Source: Gossypium raimondii (lineage: Eukaryota; Streptophyta; Magnoliopsida; Malvales; Malvaceae). Taken from it: a stretch of 64,000 nucleotides of DNA. Below are positions 13,001 to 23,655 of the stretch, piece by piece. The position numbers and the translations under genes were made by a program. The stretch is taken from the NCBI RefSeq assembly GCF_025698545.1, contig NC_068569.1, positions 10,788,001 through 10,852,000 of the forward strand, written 5' to 3'. Under the pieces are notes generated by a model. It was not told the origin of the DNA. It saw only the letters and a list, made by a program, of their open reading frames with translations, and searched no databases. Within the stretch, counting starts at the first letter, position 1. Each line of letters opens with the position of its first letter.

Positions 13001-16000
13001 CTTACAATAAGGCCAACTGAATGTGCAGAAGAACATACCAATTAGCTCATATTTACCATGCATTCCAAATTACTGATTGGGCTATACAGCCTATACTGGT
13101 ATCTTTTACTGAAGTATGTTATTGAACATATAATCATTGAAGGTTGAAGTAATAGCTTCTGAAATTTAGGTAAGAAATTTTTTGGTTTTATAGTTGGTAC
13201 CATGTTTTTTACATTGTGAACATTCATTTTTTTTGACACTGCTATGTAACCACGTTGACATTATATACTGTTAATGGAGCTTGTCAAACCATTCTGATTT
13301 AAAATGTTTGTCATCTATAGTACCAAGGACTTGAAAGACAGATCTGCATTGGACTTTGATACTGTTCCTCTTGGAATTCTCTTTGAACTCTCTCTGAGAG
13401 CTGATAACTATATTAAAAGAATGTTTATTGCGTACTAGATGTAAAAGGACTCAACTTGAGCCTGCATATATTGACTGATTCTGTTTCTATGCATAGAGCA
13501 TGGTAGTAAGAGTTTATATCCTCCCTTCAATTTTACTTCTTGAAATTATTAAGAATTAGTAAGTATTGAAGCGACATGCTTTGATCAAATGACTTAAAGT
13601 ACAGTATTGTATTCTTATTTGATTATCTTTTACTTATTTGGATGAGTTATGATGGTTTCAGGTACACTACTGATGGAGGCTCTCGAGAAACTCTTGAAAA
13701 AGGGACCATTCAGGGAGATGGTGTATTTGCAGGTACTGCTCAAGATCAACATGTGCTTATTTGATAAGTTAGGAAAAGAACAGATCATCTCATGACATTA
13801 GAAACACATAATAATCTTCCTATTCATCAACGCTTTCTGGGTAAGTTATCAGCCATTGGTAATATTAATTCCACCCCCCTCCCCCCAACAAAGAAAAGAA
13901 AACTATTGTTTTATTTCCTCGTATTCATCTACGCTTTTGTATAGTGTATCACCAACAATTTTATCTGCTTTTATGCTCGAACTTTCCTAGAAGATGAATT
14001 CAATTGACCATTAAATTTGATGGTAGATTTCTGAGTTTAGGTGCTGTACTGAGGCCAGAGAACTGCATACTTTAAATGGAGCTTTTCATTGAAATAAAGA
14101 TAGACATACATGTATATGCAGGCACACAGAATTTCCTAAGTTAATAGTAATCGTTTCTGATTTGTAGCTGTTGACTTCACTACTGGTGATAACCCTTGGC
14201 CCATATTCAAGTTACAAAAGCAGTTCAATTCCCCTGGGAAATCACCACCGCTTTCTTCGTGAGTGTCTATTTTTATAATTGAGCTTTGAGAATTATCTTT
14301 ATGATTAAAAAAGTACTAAAGATGAATTTCTTTTTCATCATATAACTAAATTCATTTATGCGAATTATAGTTGGACCATAAATAATTTTTTAACAATTAT
14401 TAAGTACCATAAATGATTTTGTTATAATGTAAAAAATAATACTATAAGCAACTTCGAAAAACTTTAGTACAATTAATAAAATAATTCACGATCCAATTGT
14501 TGGATTTTAAAACTTGAAGACTTCAACCTTAAATGACCAGAATCAAATGACATGAATCGAAATAACTTGAGTGTCATGCCCCAAATGACCTAAATTTGGA
14601 ATGATCTTAAACCCAGATGACTTGAATCCATGATGATCCGAATTTCTTTTGACCTCTAATGCCATGATCCAAAGACAAATTGACTTATCCATTTGACACC
14701 TCTATGATCATAATAGTGCTTTTGTTTCAGGGAATTTTACACAGGTTGGCTTACACATTGGAGTGAGAAGATGGCAAGGACAGATGCAGATTTCACTGCG
14801 GCTGCCTTGGAAAAAATTATGTTACAAAATGGTTCTGTTGTGCTTTATGTATGTTTTTCAGTCCTACTTCTGTTGCTGTCTAGTTATGATCTGCATGGTC
14901 ATGCTATAATTTAGGCCTTTGAGTTCCAGATGGCACATGGTGGAACGAACTTTGGATTTTATAATGGAGCAAATACTGGTGCGGATGAGTCAGATTACAA
15001 GCCTGATCTAACATCCTATGATTACGTGAGGAGGATTTTTCCTTGTAGTTAGTTTTTTTAATTTATATTATTCAAGCTTCAAATTGGTTCTGCTTTACCC
15101 CAGGACGCACCAATTACAGAGTCTGGTGATGTAGACAATGCAAAATTCAAAGGTATAATCCTACTTTGGCTGGCTGAATATACCTGGATTAGAAGGATAG
15201 TATGTTGAAATTTTGCATAGTTTGAAGAACTTACAGACAACTTTGCTTACCAAGAATAATACATATTGTCTTAAATGAATAAGTGGATGCATTTATCCAA
15301 AAATAGACATTAGTTACAGTGATATGGTAGATAGGTAGATAGGAGATAGAAGGATTTAAGTTGATGGATTTGACCAATGGCTGAAGCTGATTACCTGTTT
15401 GACTTCAATTTACTGAGATGGGCATGGTCCTTCATTTGGTGTTAAAAAGGAAACAGCTTTCTCTATAGCTGCTGCTTATATTCATGGGAATTCTACCTCT
15501 GTATATGAATATTGTGGCTTGCGATATAATTACAGTTTTAAGTAATCTATACTTTCTGAAATTGATGCACATGTTGATGGACATTATAATCTGATTGCTA
15601 CAACCTTTGGAAATTGGAAAAAGATGGGAACAGTATCATTTGAATGGCTACTGTTTATCGCAGAGAATATGAGTAAATTTGCACCGAGGAGAATGCTTCA
15701 GTGTATTTCATCTCTCAATTTATTGAAAAGGCATGCTACAAGCCTTGTCATCACTTTATTTTATTTATTTATTTTGTGATAAGCTGTTTATTTATTGCTT
15801 TTTGTGAACTTTGAAGTCGGCAATCTTATTGTGACACTGATTTGGTCTTTTGTATGGTGATAATTTTACCGAAGATACTAGTGTACAAATTAATAGTTGG
15901 GATAAACAGCATCAAACTATATTCTCTTGTAAGTGGTGTCTATTTGCATACTCCATTCACTAATCTATTCCAATTTCAGCCATTAGGAGAGTGGTGGGGA

Positions 16001-18322
16001 AATTTAGTTCAGTATCTCTACCTTCACTTCCTCCCAATAATAAAAAGACTGGATATGGATCCATCCAGTTAAAAAGAACAGCATTTTTATTTGATTTACT
16101 TGATGAGATTGATCCTCTTCACATTGTTGAGGCTGAGTCACCAACTGCAATGGAGTATTTAAACCAGGTGTGCAAAATTTAGAGGCTTTGCTGCTCATTA
16201 GCTTCTATGTTTAGCAATTTAAAAAATCTAAGATTGCTGAATATTTTCTCTTCTTGTCTTTCCTATCATGCAGATGTTTGGATTTGTATTATATGTATCT
16301 GAATATGCAGCCAAAACTGGTGGAAGTAAGCTAGTTATACCAAAGGTATGCCGTCTTCCTCATTTTGTAGTTAAGATAACTAATTTATATTTCCCTCCAT
16401 ACTTCATTATTGACAATTAATTCAAAGAATTTTGATCTCTGTTGAAAAATAATTCATTTGATATCTGTTGACAAATAATTCTTAAAAATTTAAATCTTCT
16501 CTAAAATATGATGTTTGCAGGTGCATGACAGAGCTCAAGTGTTCATATCGTGCTCTCCTGAAGTTAATGGTGGGCAAGTATCATATGTTGGTACAATTGA
16601 AAGATGGTCAAATCAAGCAATTAACCTTCCTAATGTTAAATGTGTTTCTAGCACCAGCTTATTTATTTTGGTAACCGACTGCCCTCATGCTTTCAGCATA
16701 TCACCCTTAAAGTTTTATGCAATTTGCCAATTAGTTATTTGTGACTGTTAAATGATAGCTTAGTGAAAGTATTCTGGCTTGCGGTATCGTTAAGCTTGCT
16801 AGTACTGTAGTTTATCAAGTTACACACTTAACAAATGCGCCTTATGAACTAAGCTTCTCTAAGGCCGAGCAGCAATGCCTTCTCAGTTTCATGCTTTACT
16901 TTTTGTTTCACCTTTTGTTTTTATTCAGAAATAAAAATTATATGATTAATCTTTAAGTTGAAACTAGATATCATTCATCTATTTCACATCTTTGTTTCTA
17001 CGACACATGTGCAGGTTGAAAACATGGGTCGTGTAAATTATGGGCCATACATCTTTGATAGGAAGGTAAACTGCCTGTAAAGCTGAAAATTGTTCTTTTA
17101 TTTCTGAAATGATGCAAGGCCAATGGTCATATTTTATTTTTATTGGCATCACTCAAATCCTAAACCATTCCCTTTCATTAAAATTGTGCACTTGTGCTAG
17201 TAAATTTGAAAGGTATATTGATCTAATTGCCATTTTTGGTGATATCATCAATCCATTGCTTATTAGCACGGAGAGATATTTAAAATGGTTATCTGGTTCC
17301 TTAATGCTCCTTAGTCAGGGAAACTACATTTCAATAAGCTTGTTCATCAATGAAACTGTTCTATAACCACCACTTTACCATGCAACATCAGTACCTATAG
17401 TCTGCTGTCGAGTTTTTGTAGTCTAACAGATAATCATCCTTCTTGACTCTAATTTTGTAGGGTATTTTGTCTTCTGTTTATGTGGACGGGAGTGTACTGA
17501 AAAGATGGAAAATGATCTCAATTCCTTTTCATAACCTGAATGAGGTGCCAAAATTTAATCCCGTCATTCAGGTTACATCCAAATTCCATAAAAAACTAGA
17601 ACACAATTCAGGTATGTCTCAAGAACACAAGAAGCATGCTGTGTCAAATGGTCGTACACTACTTCCTACTGTGCAGTTTTTCGTTCATCTTACACTTCTT
17701 TTATATACCTCACTACCAAGTAAATCCAATGGACATAAACCATGGTGCGATATAATTATCTTTTAAGAACTTGCTTTGCCTCACGCAGTTGGTGTTGAAG
17801 GACCATCATTCTACACTGGCCATTTCTCAATTGATACGAAGACTGAAGTTACTGATACATACATTTCACTTAGAGGCTGGGGAAAAGGAATTGCTTTTGT
17901 TAATGAATTCAACATTGGAAGATATTGGCCGGTAAGTGCCTTCTCTCTGTGAATAAATCATACACCTCTGAAAATAAATTAACTGATTTTCTTTGCAGAC
18001 TTCAGGACCTCAATGCAACCTTTATATCCCTGCTCCAGTCCTTCGGCAGGGGGAAAATGTTTTGGTATGAAATGCCTGTGCAATCTATTAAATGATTGTA
18101 TTTATCCCATCTCAATGAAAATTTCTTCCTTGACCGGTTTGGTTCGTCACTTTGTAGGTGATATTCGAGTTAGAATCATCAAACCCTGAGCTCATGGTAG
18201 AATCGGTTGATCAGCCAGATTTCACTTGTGGTCCAGGACAAGCAAGTGTGCATCAAAATGAAGATGGCAAAGCTAGTGCGTCACTGTTGACATCCAATCC
18301 ACTAGGGCTGCGTACTTTTTGA
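10083..18322 (+). CDS. BGAL17: Beta-galactosidase, GH35, BGAL17-like
   Basis: Nineteen exons: 10083-10307, 10654-10758, 10978-11173, 11592-11680, 11874-11954, 12676-12770, 13662-13732, 14168-14258, 14731-14848, 14930-15025, 15104-15152, 15980-16167, 16274-16345, 16521-16670, 17015-17065, 17461-17611, 17789-17931, 17999-18064, 18158-18322. All splice as GT-AG in frame to 733 residues (Arabidopsis BGAL17 is about 700). The N terminus has a strong hydrophobic stretch ([16 protein letters not shown]), a signal peptide or anchor, suggesting entry to the secretory pathway and cell wall. The GH35 signature [14 protein letters not shown] places the acid/base Glu at about residue 236. The nucleophile is Glu about 319 in [11 protein letters not shown]. 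The family removes terminal beta-linked galactose. It lacks the C-terminal lectin domain of larger plant BGALs, as BGAL17 does. A second in-frame ATG at 10131 would give 717 residues; which start is used is uncertain. Confidence 0.93.
11401..11414. repeat. Poly-G tract (14 G) in BGAL17 intron 3
   Basis: Fourteen consecutive G lie inside the intron between exons 3 and 4, preceded by a purine-rich GAGAGGGGGAA stretch. Length may be unreliable in the assembly. Confidence 0.85.
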
Positions 18323-18701
18323 GAGTGTTCCTAATTTCCACAGAGAAATGTGCCTTTGAGTGTATGCAGATGAGCCAAAAAGAAGTGTGTAGAAGAAAAT
18401 AACATTACTATCACTTGAAACAAAAGCTGTATTTTATGCCATTGGATCTAATATTGTATAACAAAAGACATTCACATCTGAATTTGAATGGCAATATACC
18501 ATCTTCTTTAAGTTTAATTCAAATCAAAAGTGTAGGTTTTTCTTATTTCAAGTCATTTAAAAATAAAAACTCCGTGATGACCAAAACAGAATTCCAAACA
18601 TAGCCATCTTCTCTAGACAAGCTCCCATGAGCAACTGACTACTTCACCTACATTACAAATGCCTACAAGGTGCTGAAAGAAAGAATGAAAGAAAAGGAAG
18701 A
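18323..18701. other. Spacer between convergent genes (3' ends)
   Basis: About 380 bp separate the stop of the BGAL17-like gene from the stop of the minus-strand 66-residue gene. Both 3' UTRs must end here, possibly overlapping. No coding frame or repeat is recognised. Confidence 0.6.
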
Positions 18702-18902
18702 TCATTTTGGAGGTTGCTTAGACCCATCTTTTTGCTCCTGTTTCGATCCTGTCATTGCAGCAGAAGCCGCTACAGTCATAGCAGCCGCGGCTGCACCCAG
18801 TTTAGCACCACCAGCAGCCTTCATTGCACCTGCTACTTTTGCAAAAACAGCTACCCCTCCTACAAGAAAAGCCCTCAAAGCTACTGTTGGTTTCACGGCC
18901 AT
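18702..18902 (-). CDS. Small Ala/Gly-rich protein, unknown function (66 aa)
   Basis: One coding exon on the minus strand, starting MAVKPTVALRAFLVGG and ending SKQPPK. The middle (about residues 8-50) is a long Ala/Gly/Val-rich, weakly hydrophobic segment with spaced Lys, possibly one or two short membrane or amphipathic helices. The tail (about 51-66) is polar and Lys/Gln-rich. I recognise no named domain. The chosen ATG at 18902 sits 13 bp after a plausible intron acceptor; the upstream in-frame ATG at 18932 would lie inside that intron. A 5' UTR intron appears to link it to a leader near 20128-20190, giving a head-to-head pair with MED9. The composition recalls small organelle or membrane-associated plant proteins, but no function can be assigned. 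Confidence 0.7.
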   Translation of the reverse strand: MAVKPTVALRAFLVGGVAVFAKVAGAMKAAGGAKLGAAAAAMTVAASAAMTGSKQEQKDGSKQPPK

Positions 18903-18915
18903 TTTGTTTAAGTAT

Positions 18916-20127
18916 CTGCAATCCAATATCACAAAAATTCAGATCTGTATTCTCATTCAAAGAACTATATAAGAACCATGTTCCTTAAACTGCAATACAA
19001 CTGTAGCTCATACCCATCAAAGAAATTTTGGTTCAGTTGCCTGAATTCAGAACAGAGTTGAATCACAGTGACTGTCATTTATTTAATCTTTCACTCTTTT
19101 CTTAACCAGTAAACTTCAACCACAGATTCAAATTCCCTCTCCAAACATCAACTGAAGCTAAAATTCAACATGTGTTAAAAATCCATGGACTGGTACATGG
19201 GACTACAGATTTTAAACTTGAATAGCAAGTCTTATTGAGACCAAATACCCATAAGACTGAAACATTCGACTAGATTGTTGAGCTGAACAATTTATAGATA
19301 CTGGCATTCATTTTAGTACAACTCGAGCTTGACTCACATCTAAAGCACCCTTGACTCTGGATGATCTCAATCATGTCATCTTCGTTGAAAGATTGAACTC
19401 AAGAAGACCTTTGTGACTATATTTACCGATTCGTAACATTGGGAAGCCCCTGTCTCTTATACCATGAGAGACCAAACATGTTATTCTTGTTGTTAAGTGT
19501 TGGAAACACTAGTATTTTGTTGAGTATAAAACACAGAAACCCTATTTATCTACGGATAACCTTAAAAAATAAATAAGAGCCTCTTCAGCATACAAGCATA
19601 CAGAATATTGAACAATCATCCATCCCCATAACTGAAGCACACATTTCACAATGCTAAATTGCCTCATAAAACAATATCTAGGATACGGTTCAAAACAATC
19701 CGACAAAAGAAGCAAATAAATGAAAAACACAAAAGCTAAATCTTGTCCTTTTAAGCAGTGTAAGATCAATTCTACGATCTCAGCTTCATTTACAGATACG
19801 TAAAATCCATCTTCCTTTTCCTTGGAAAATTTCTAAAACAACTAAAAGCTGTTACTTCTATCTTTGACCAACAATCCTGAAAAATAATTTAAAATTTAAT
19901 CCCAAAAAGCAGTTCTGATGTAGAACCCATTTTTTTTCAAAATCAAATCAATTGTAATGCCTTCCCTATCCCAACCCAGCTAAAAAAAGTTTACCTTTTT
20001 TCCCTTTCTGTTTCCTCTTCATTAGCAAACTTCAGGTTAAACAGCAATAGAAATAATAATTAAAAAAGAAAAGAGAAACAACCCCAGATCATATAACAGG
20101 CAATACAAGAGATAGGAGAAACCGAAC
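18916..20127 (-). other. Probable 5' UTR intron of the 66-aa gene
   Basis: On the minus strand, CTTCGAG|GTTCGG at 20127 is a donor candidate and TTGCAG|ATAC at 18916 an acceptor candidate. Together they define a 1.2 kb leader intron that places the transcript start near 20.19 kb. No other gene was seen in the interval. Its length fits expression-enhancing leader introns of plant housekeeping genes. Needs transcript support. Confidence 0.45.
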
Positions 20128-20189
20128 CTCGAAGAGAAAATCTTATCGATTGAGTCCTTTTGCCAATAGTTGAGAGAGAGTGTAGAATA

Positions 20190-20392
20190 CTAACGAGGTC
20201 TGTTCTTACTTTTTTTTTTCTTTTTTTTTTAAGTTTCATGTTTTGGACACGTTTTCCATTTTTCCTACCACACGTGGCAAAAATTTATTGGAAAACATTT
20301 TAAAAGGCGTAGGTTAGCAACGACCCTCATCTTCACTGTCTAACTGTGCGCCGCTGGAAAGGAGAAGAAGCGAGAGAGAGAGAAAGAAGACG
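20190..20392. promoter_or_regulatory. Probable bidirectional promoter (66-aa gene / MED9) with G-box
   Basis: Only about 200 bp separate the inferred leader of the minus-strand small gene from the MED9 start codon. CACGTGGC at 20271-20278 is a perfect G-box/ABRE core; ACACGT lies 23 bp upstream. A T-rich tract occupies 20209-20231. The MED9 leader is purine-rich (GAGAGAGAGA near 20372-20381). Shared control of the two genes is inference from spacing. Confidence 0.5.
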
Positions 20393-20563
20393 ATGGATCC
20401 GTACTTAGGAGGAAGCTGGACTATGATCCCCAGCATCCCAACCCACAGTAACGTATCTACTCCCACCAATCAAGACCATCTATACCTTTCCCCTCCTCCA
20501 CCCTCACAACAACAACAGTTTCATCCACAACAATTCCAACAACAACAGCAGCAACGTATGTTA

Positions 20564-20594
<31 letters not shown>

Positions 20595-21522
20595 AGCAGC
20601 AAGTGCAGCAGAATCAGCAACAACAGTCACTAGCTTCTCACTTCCATCTCTTACATGTAATCCTTTAAACCACAATCTTAACAAAGTTTGTCTTACACTA
20701 AAAAAAATTTGATGTTTTGCCTTCTTCTTCTTTTTTATGTGTTTGTTTGTGTGGGGTTACAGTTGGTGGAGAATTTGGCTGATGCTATTGATAATGGAAG
20801 TCGGGATCAACATTCTGATGCTTTGGTTTGTTGTGTTTTCTTTTTCTTTTTTCAATTTTAAGATTGGATTTAGGGTTCCTTTTGAAGATTATTGAACTTT
20901 TATTTTGCTGGGTTTTTGGTAAGGTTAATGAACTGAACAATCACTTTGAGAAGTGCCAGCAGCTTTTGAACTCGATTGCTGCATCAATTAATTCTAAATC
21001 CATGGTAAATTATCTACTCTTCTTGCTTTGGTTATTTTAAGTTGTAATTTCCCGTTTCTGTGTTATGAGATGTTGATAAAGTTGCATTCCTGTGGTTCAT
21101 GAATTTTAACAAACATGAAAGTACTAAAAAAAAAGATGCAAGCTTCTGCAAAATAAATATGTAAATTTTAATATTTTTCCATCATTTTTGGAAGATGTAT
21201 ATACATATTCAATGATGATAAATGCTAAAAATGTGCTGACATATTAGTATCAGTGTTTCTTTTTTCTGTTTTATTGGAAGTTGTTTGTATAACTTGCAAA
21301 TTTTCCAATGCCGGCTGTAGACTGTTGAAGGTCAAAAGAAAAAGCTGGAGGAAAGTGAACAATTGCTAAACCAAAGGAGGTAAATTGTCGGTCATAACTT
21401 GTGTTTTCTACAATTTAAGTTTTCTACTTATTGAATATCTGCATTTGATATTCTTCAATTCTAGGGATCTGATAGCCAAGTATAGAAGCTCTGTGGAAGA
21501 CCTTTTGAAGACCGAGCCATAG
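20393..21522 (+). CDS. MED9: Mediator complex subunit 9 (MED9)
   Basis: Five exons: 20393-20656, 20763-20825, 20924-21004, 21321-21379, 21465-21522. They join in frame to 174 residues. The N terminus (MDPYLGGSWTMIP) is followed by Pro-rich and then long poly-Gln tracts, as in Arabidopsis MED9. The conserved C-terminal helical part starts near SLASHFHLLHLVENLADAID. It continues VNELNNHFEKCQQLLNSI and TVEGQKKKLEESEQLL, ending YRSSVEDLLKTEP. MED9 is a middle-module subunit of Mediator and bridges transcription factors and RNA polymerase II in the nucleus (family knowledge). The Gln block is coded by mixed CAA/CAG and may vary in length. The transcript seems to continue through a 3' UTR intron (see separate entry). 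Confidence 0.92.
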
Positions 21523-21547
21523 TCGTTTCTCATGCTACTAAGCACAG

Positions 21548-22636
21548 GTAAAAAATGCATACAGAAGAATATGAGTGACAAATATTGTCGATAAATAGTT
21601 GCAGTTTGCTGTTGTTTACTTTAACATGTCAGTTTAATGTCCAATTTTATGATACTTGTTCATAGAGAATCTTGTTTCAAAAAAGGAATTTTGCGTTGCG
21701 TTTTTGTACTTTGTGTCAAATAAGTAAAAAAGTGTATAGATTGGGAGACTAGTATGGTTTTATGAAACCATGTGTATATGGCCCGAATTTGTAGTCAATC
21801 CTATTTCCTATAGGAGAAGTTGAAATTGAATCCAACTTGTTTCGTTGGTTTTGTATCTGTAATAGTGCAGAAAGCTTAGCTTCATGTTGTTCAAGAATAG
21901 TAGTGTGGACTAGTTAGTAATATTTCTTGATGGGGACGGGGAAGGGATATAATTCAATGGTAGAATGCCACCTTGTCATAGAGTTTCAGTAAGGGCATAT
22001 CGAGATTATGCAAGGGAACAACTATGTAAATGATAGTATTTATCTTGCATGAGAATAAGAAAAGCAAAACGAATTGAATGTCTGTCAAGTTTTTGGGCAG
22101 CAAACAGCAAAACTGTACTTTGGTGAGCAGTATTTTTCTGAGAGAGCCTACCTATTAGATAACTTTGCTACTTGGAGCGCATCTGTTCTTTTGGAGGTTT
22201 ACGTTGCATTGATGAAACTTACTTTGCCTCTAGGAAAATCTATTTGTGGTGGTTCCACCTGTTATGGTTCAAACTTTGTGATGTTATCATATTATTCATC
22301 TGCAGAACATGTCAAGTTTGGTACGAATCAAAAAGACAGGACTTCAAATTCTTGTACTATTGTCATTGGAGAACTCTTTAGTTTCCCAGAAAATTGTTCA
22401 CTGCTATTCTAGAGCCATTGAATTAGATTTGTATGTTCTTGCACTTAATGTATGATAGAATTGCTTTTTTCTGCTGTTTTTATATCTAGTTGATACCAGT
22501 TTCAAAGTGCATATTTGTTCCCATGAAACCATTAATATTTTGTTTTGCTCTTTGATTATGTAAGATTGATGATTGTTTTTCTTCAGCAAATTTGAACTGC
22601 AGCTTTTGACTATCTTTTTGGCTTTGTTGTATTCAG
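21548..22636 (+). other. Probable 3' UTR intron of MED9
   Basis: CACAG|GTAAAAAATG at 21548 and TATTCAG|GTCAAG at 22636 are good donor and acceptor sites downstream of the MED9 stop. The junction would lie only 25 nt after the stop, too close to trigger nonsense-mediated decay by the usual 50-nt rule. A 112-residue open frame inside (22074-22412) has no recognisable domain. Needs RNA evidence. Confidence 0.4.
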
Positions 22637-23655
22637 GTCAAGAGCTCCCATGTTTAACTCTGAGAGATGGGAAGGAAACCCTGAGAACTTGTAATCATAG
22701 AATGAAGTAAAACAGTTTCATCTTGTTCAGCAAGTAGAAAGTTGTTTCTTTTCCTAGCTTTTTCTTATATCAAACTTTATTTTATATTCAAATGCAATCT
22801 TGGGTTTCATAATTGTTTAGTGCCATCTAATATCATGGAGCTTTGAGTTTTATTATTGCTGGGCCCTGGGGGCTGCATGTTTCTAAGGTCTATAGTTAAA
22901 AGAAAAAGATTGATAATCCTTGTCTACTCATTTAACTTCCTTTACTGGATTATTTACTAGATCATGTGTGCGTAATTTATGACAATTGTTGAATATGCTA
23001 TGGGTTCACCTTTTGATTCACAAATATCCTTGATGAAATGCAATACTCCCTAGCCCATCGCTGTTTGTCTTTCCAGCTTCAAAGGATGCCATAGTTAAAA
23101 CAAAGACTCATTTTTGCAGGGGACCTGACCTGTCCCGTAAGATTTTGTTCTCTAACCTTGAAGTTACCAAACCAAGTTTTCAGGGTTCAATTTTCATCTG
23201 CAGCTCCAGGACTGCCTTCTGAAAAACTACATTTCTTTTCTTTGTTAATTAGCTTCAAAAGAATAAGGTGGTCAACACCGATGACCTTGCATTCCAGGGG
23301 GAAATTTCCTGGAAATTTAATAATAAACCCGCATAATTTTGAGGATGGCCAGACCAATTAATGGAATGAAATTTTATATAGTAATATACTAAAGATACGA
23401 TTCCAAAGAAAAAAAATTAACAGTTGCACTAAACGAGTCAACTAATTTTCTTTGTACTACAAAAATCCCAGATCACTGATTTTGCAATGACATCAATACG
23501 CATGATCCTATTTATCTTTTCTTTTATAATTGGTTACCATCATCAAGTATTCCTCTTAAAAGAGTTCATCAGGGTTGAACCTCGGCTCTCAATTTAAGTT
23601 CTCTGCTATTTTAAGCAGGATGACAAAAAGTGTTACTCCAACTGGTATAGTCCAC
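22637..23655. other. Spacer between convergent MED9 and CPN60 3' ends
   Basis: About 1 kb with no recognisable coding sequence. It must hold both poly(A) regions. AT-rich with no clear repeat. Confidence 0.55.

Noticed and set aside
18670-18972. 100-codon plus-strand Ala-rich frame
   Set aside because: Antisense to the 66-residue gene; the Ala runs come from GC-rich codons read in reverse. The minus frame has the better start, splice context and composition.
22074-22412. 112-codon open frame inside the MED9 3' region
   Set aside because: No recognisable domain, lies within the probable 3' UTR intron, and composition looks non-coding.
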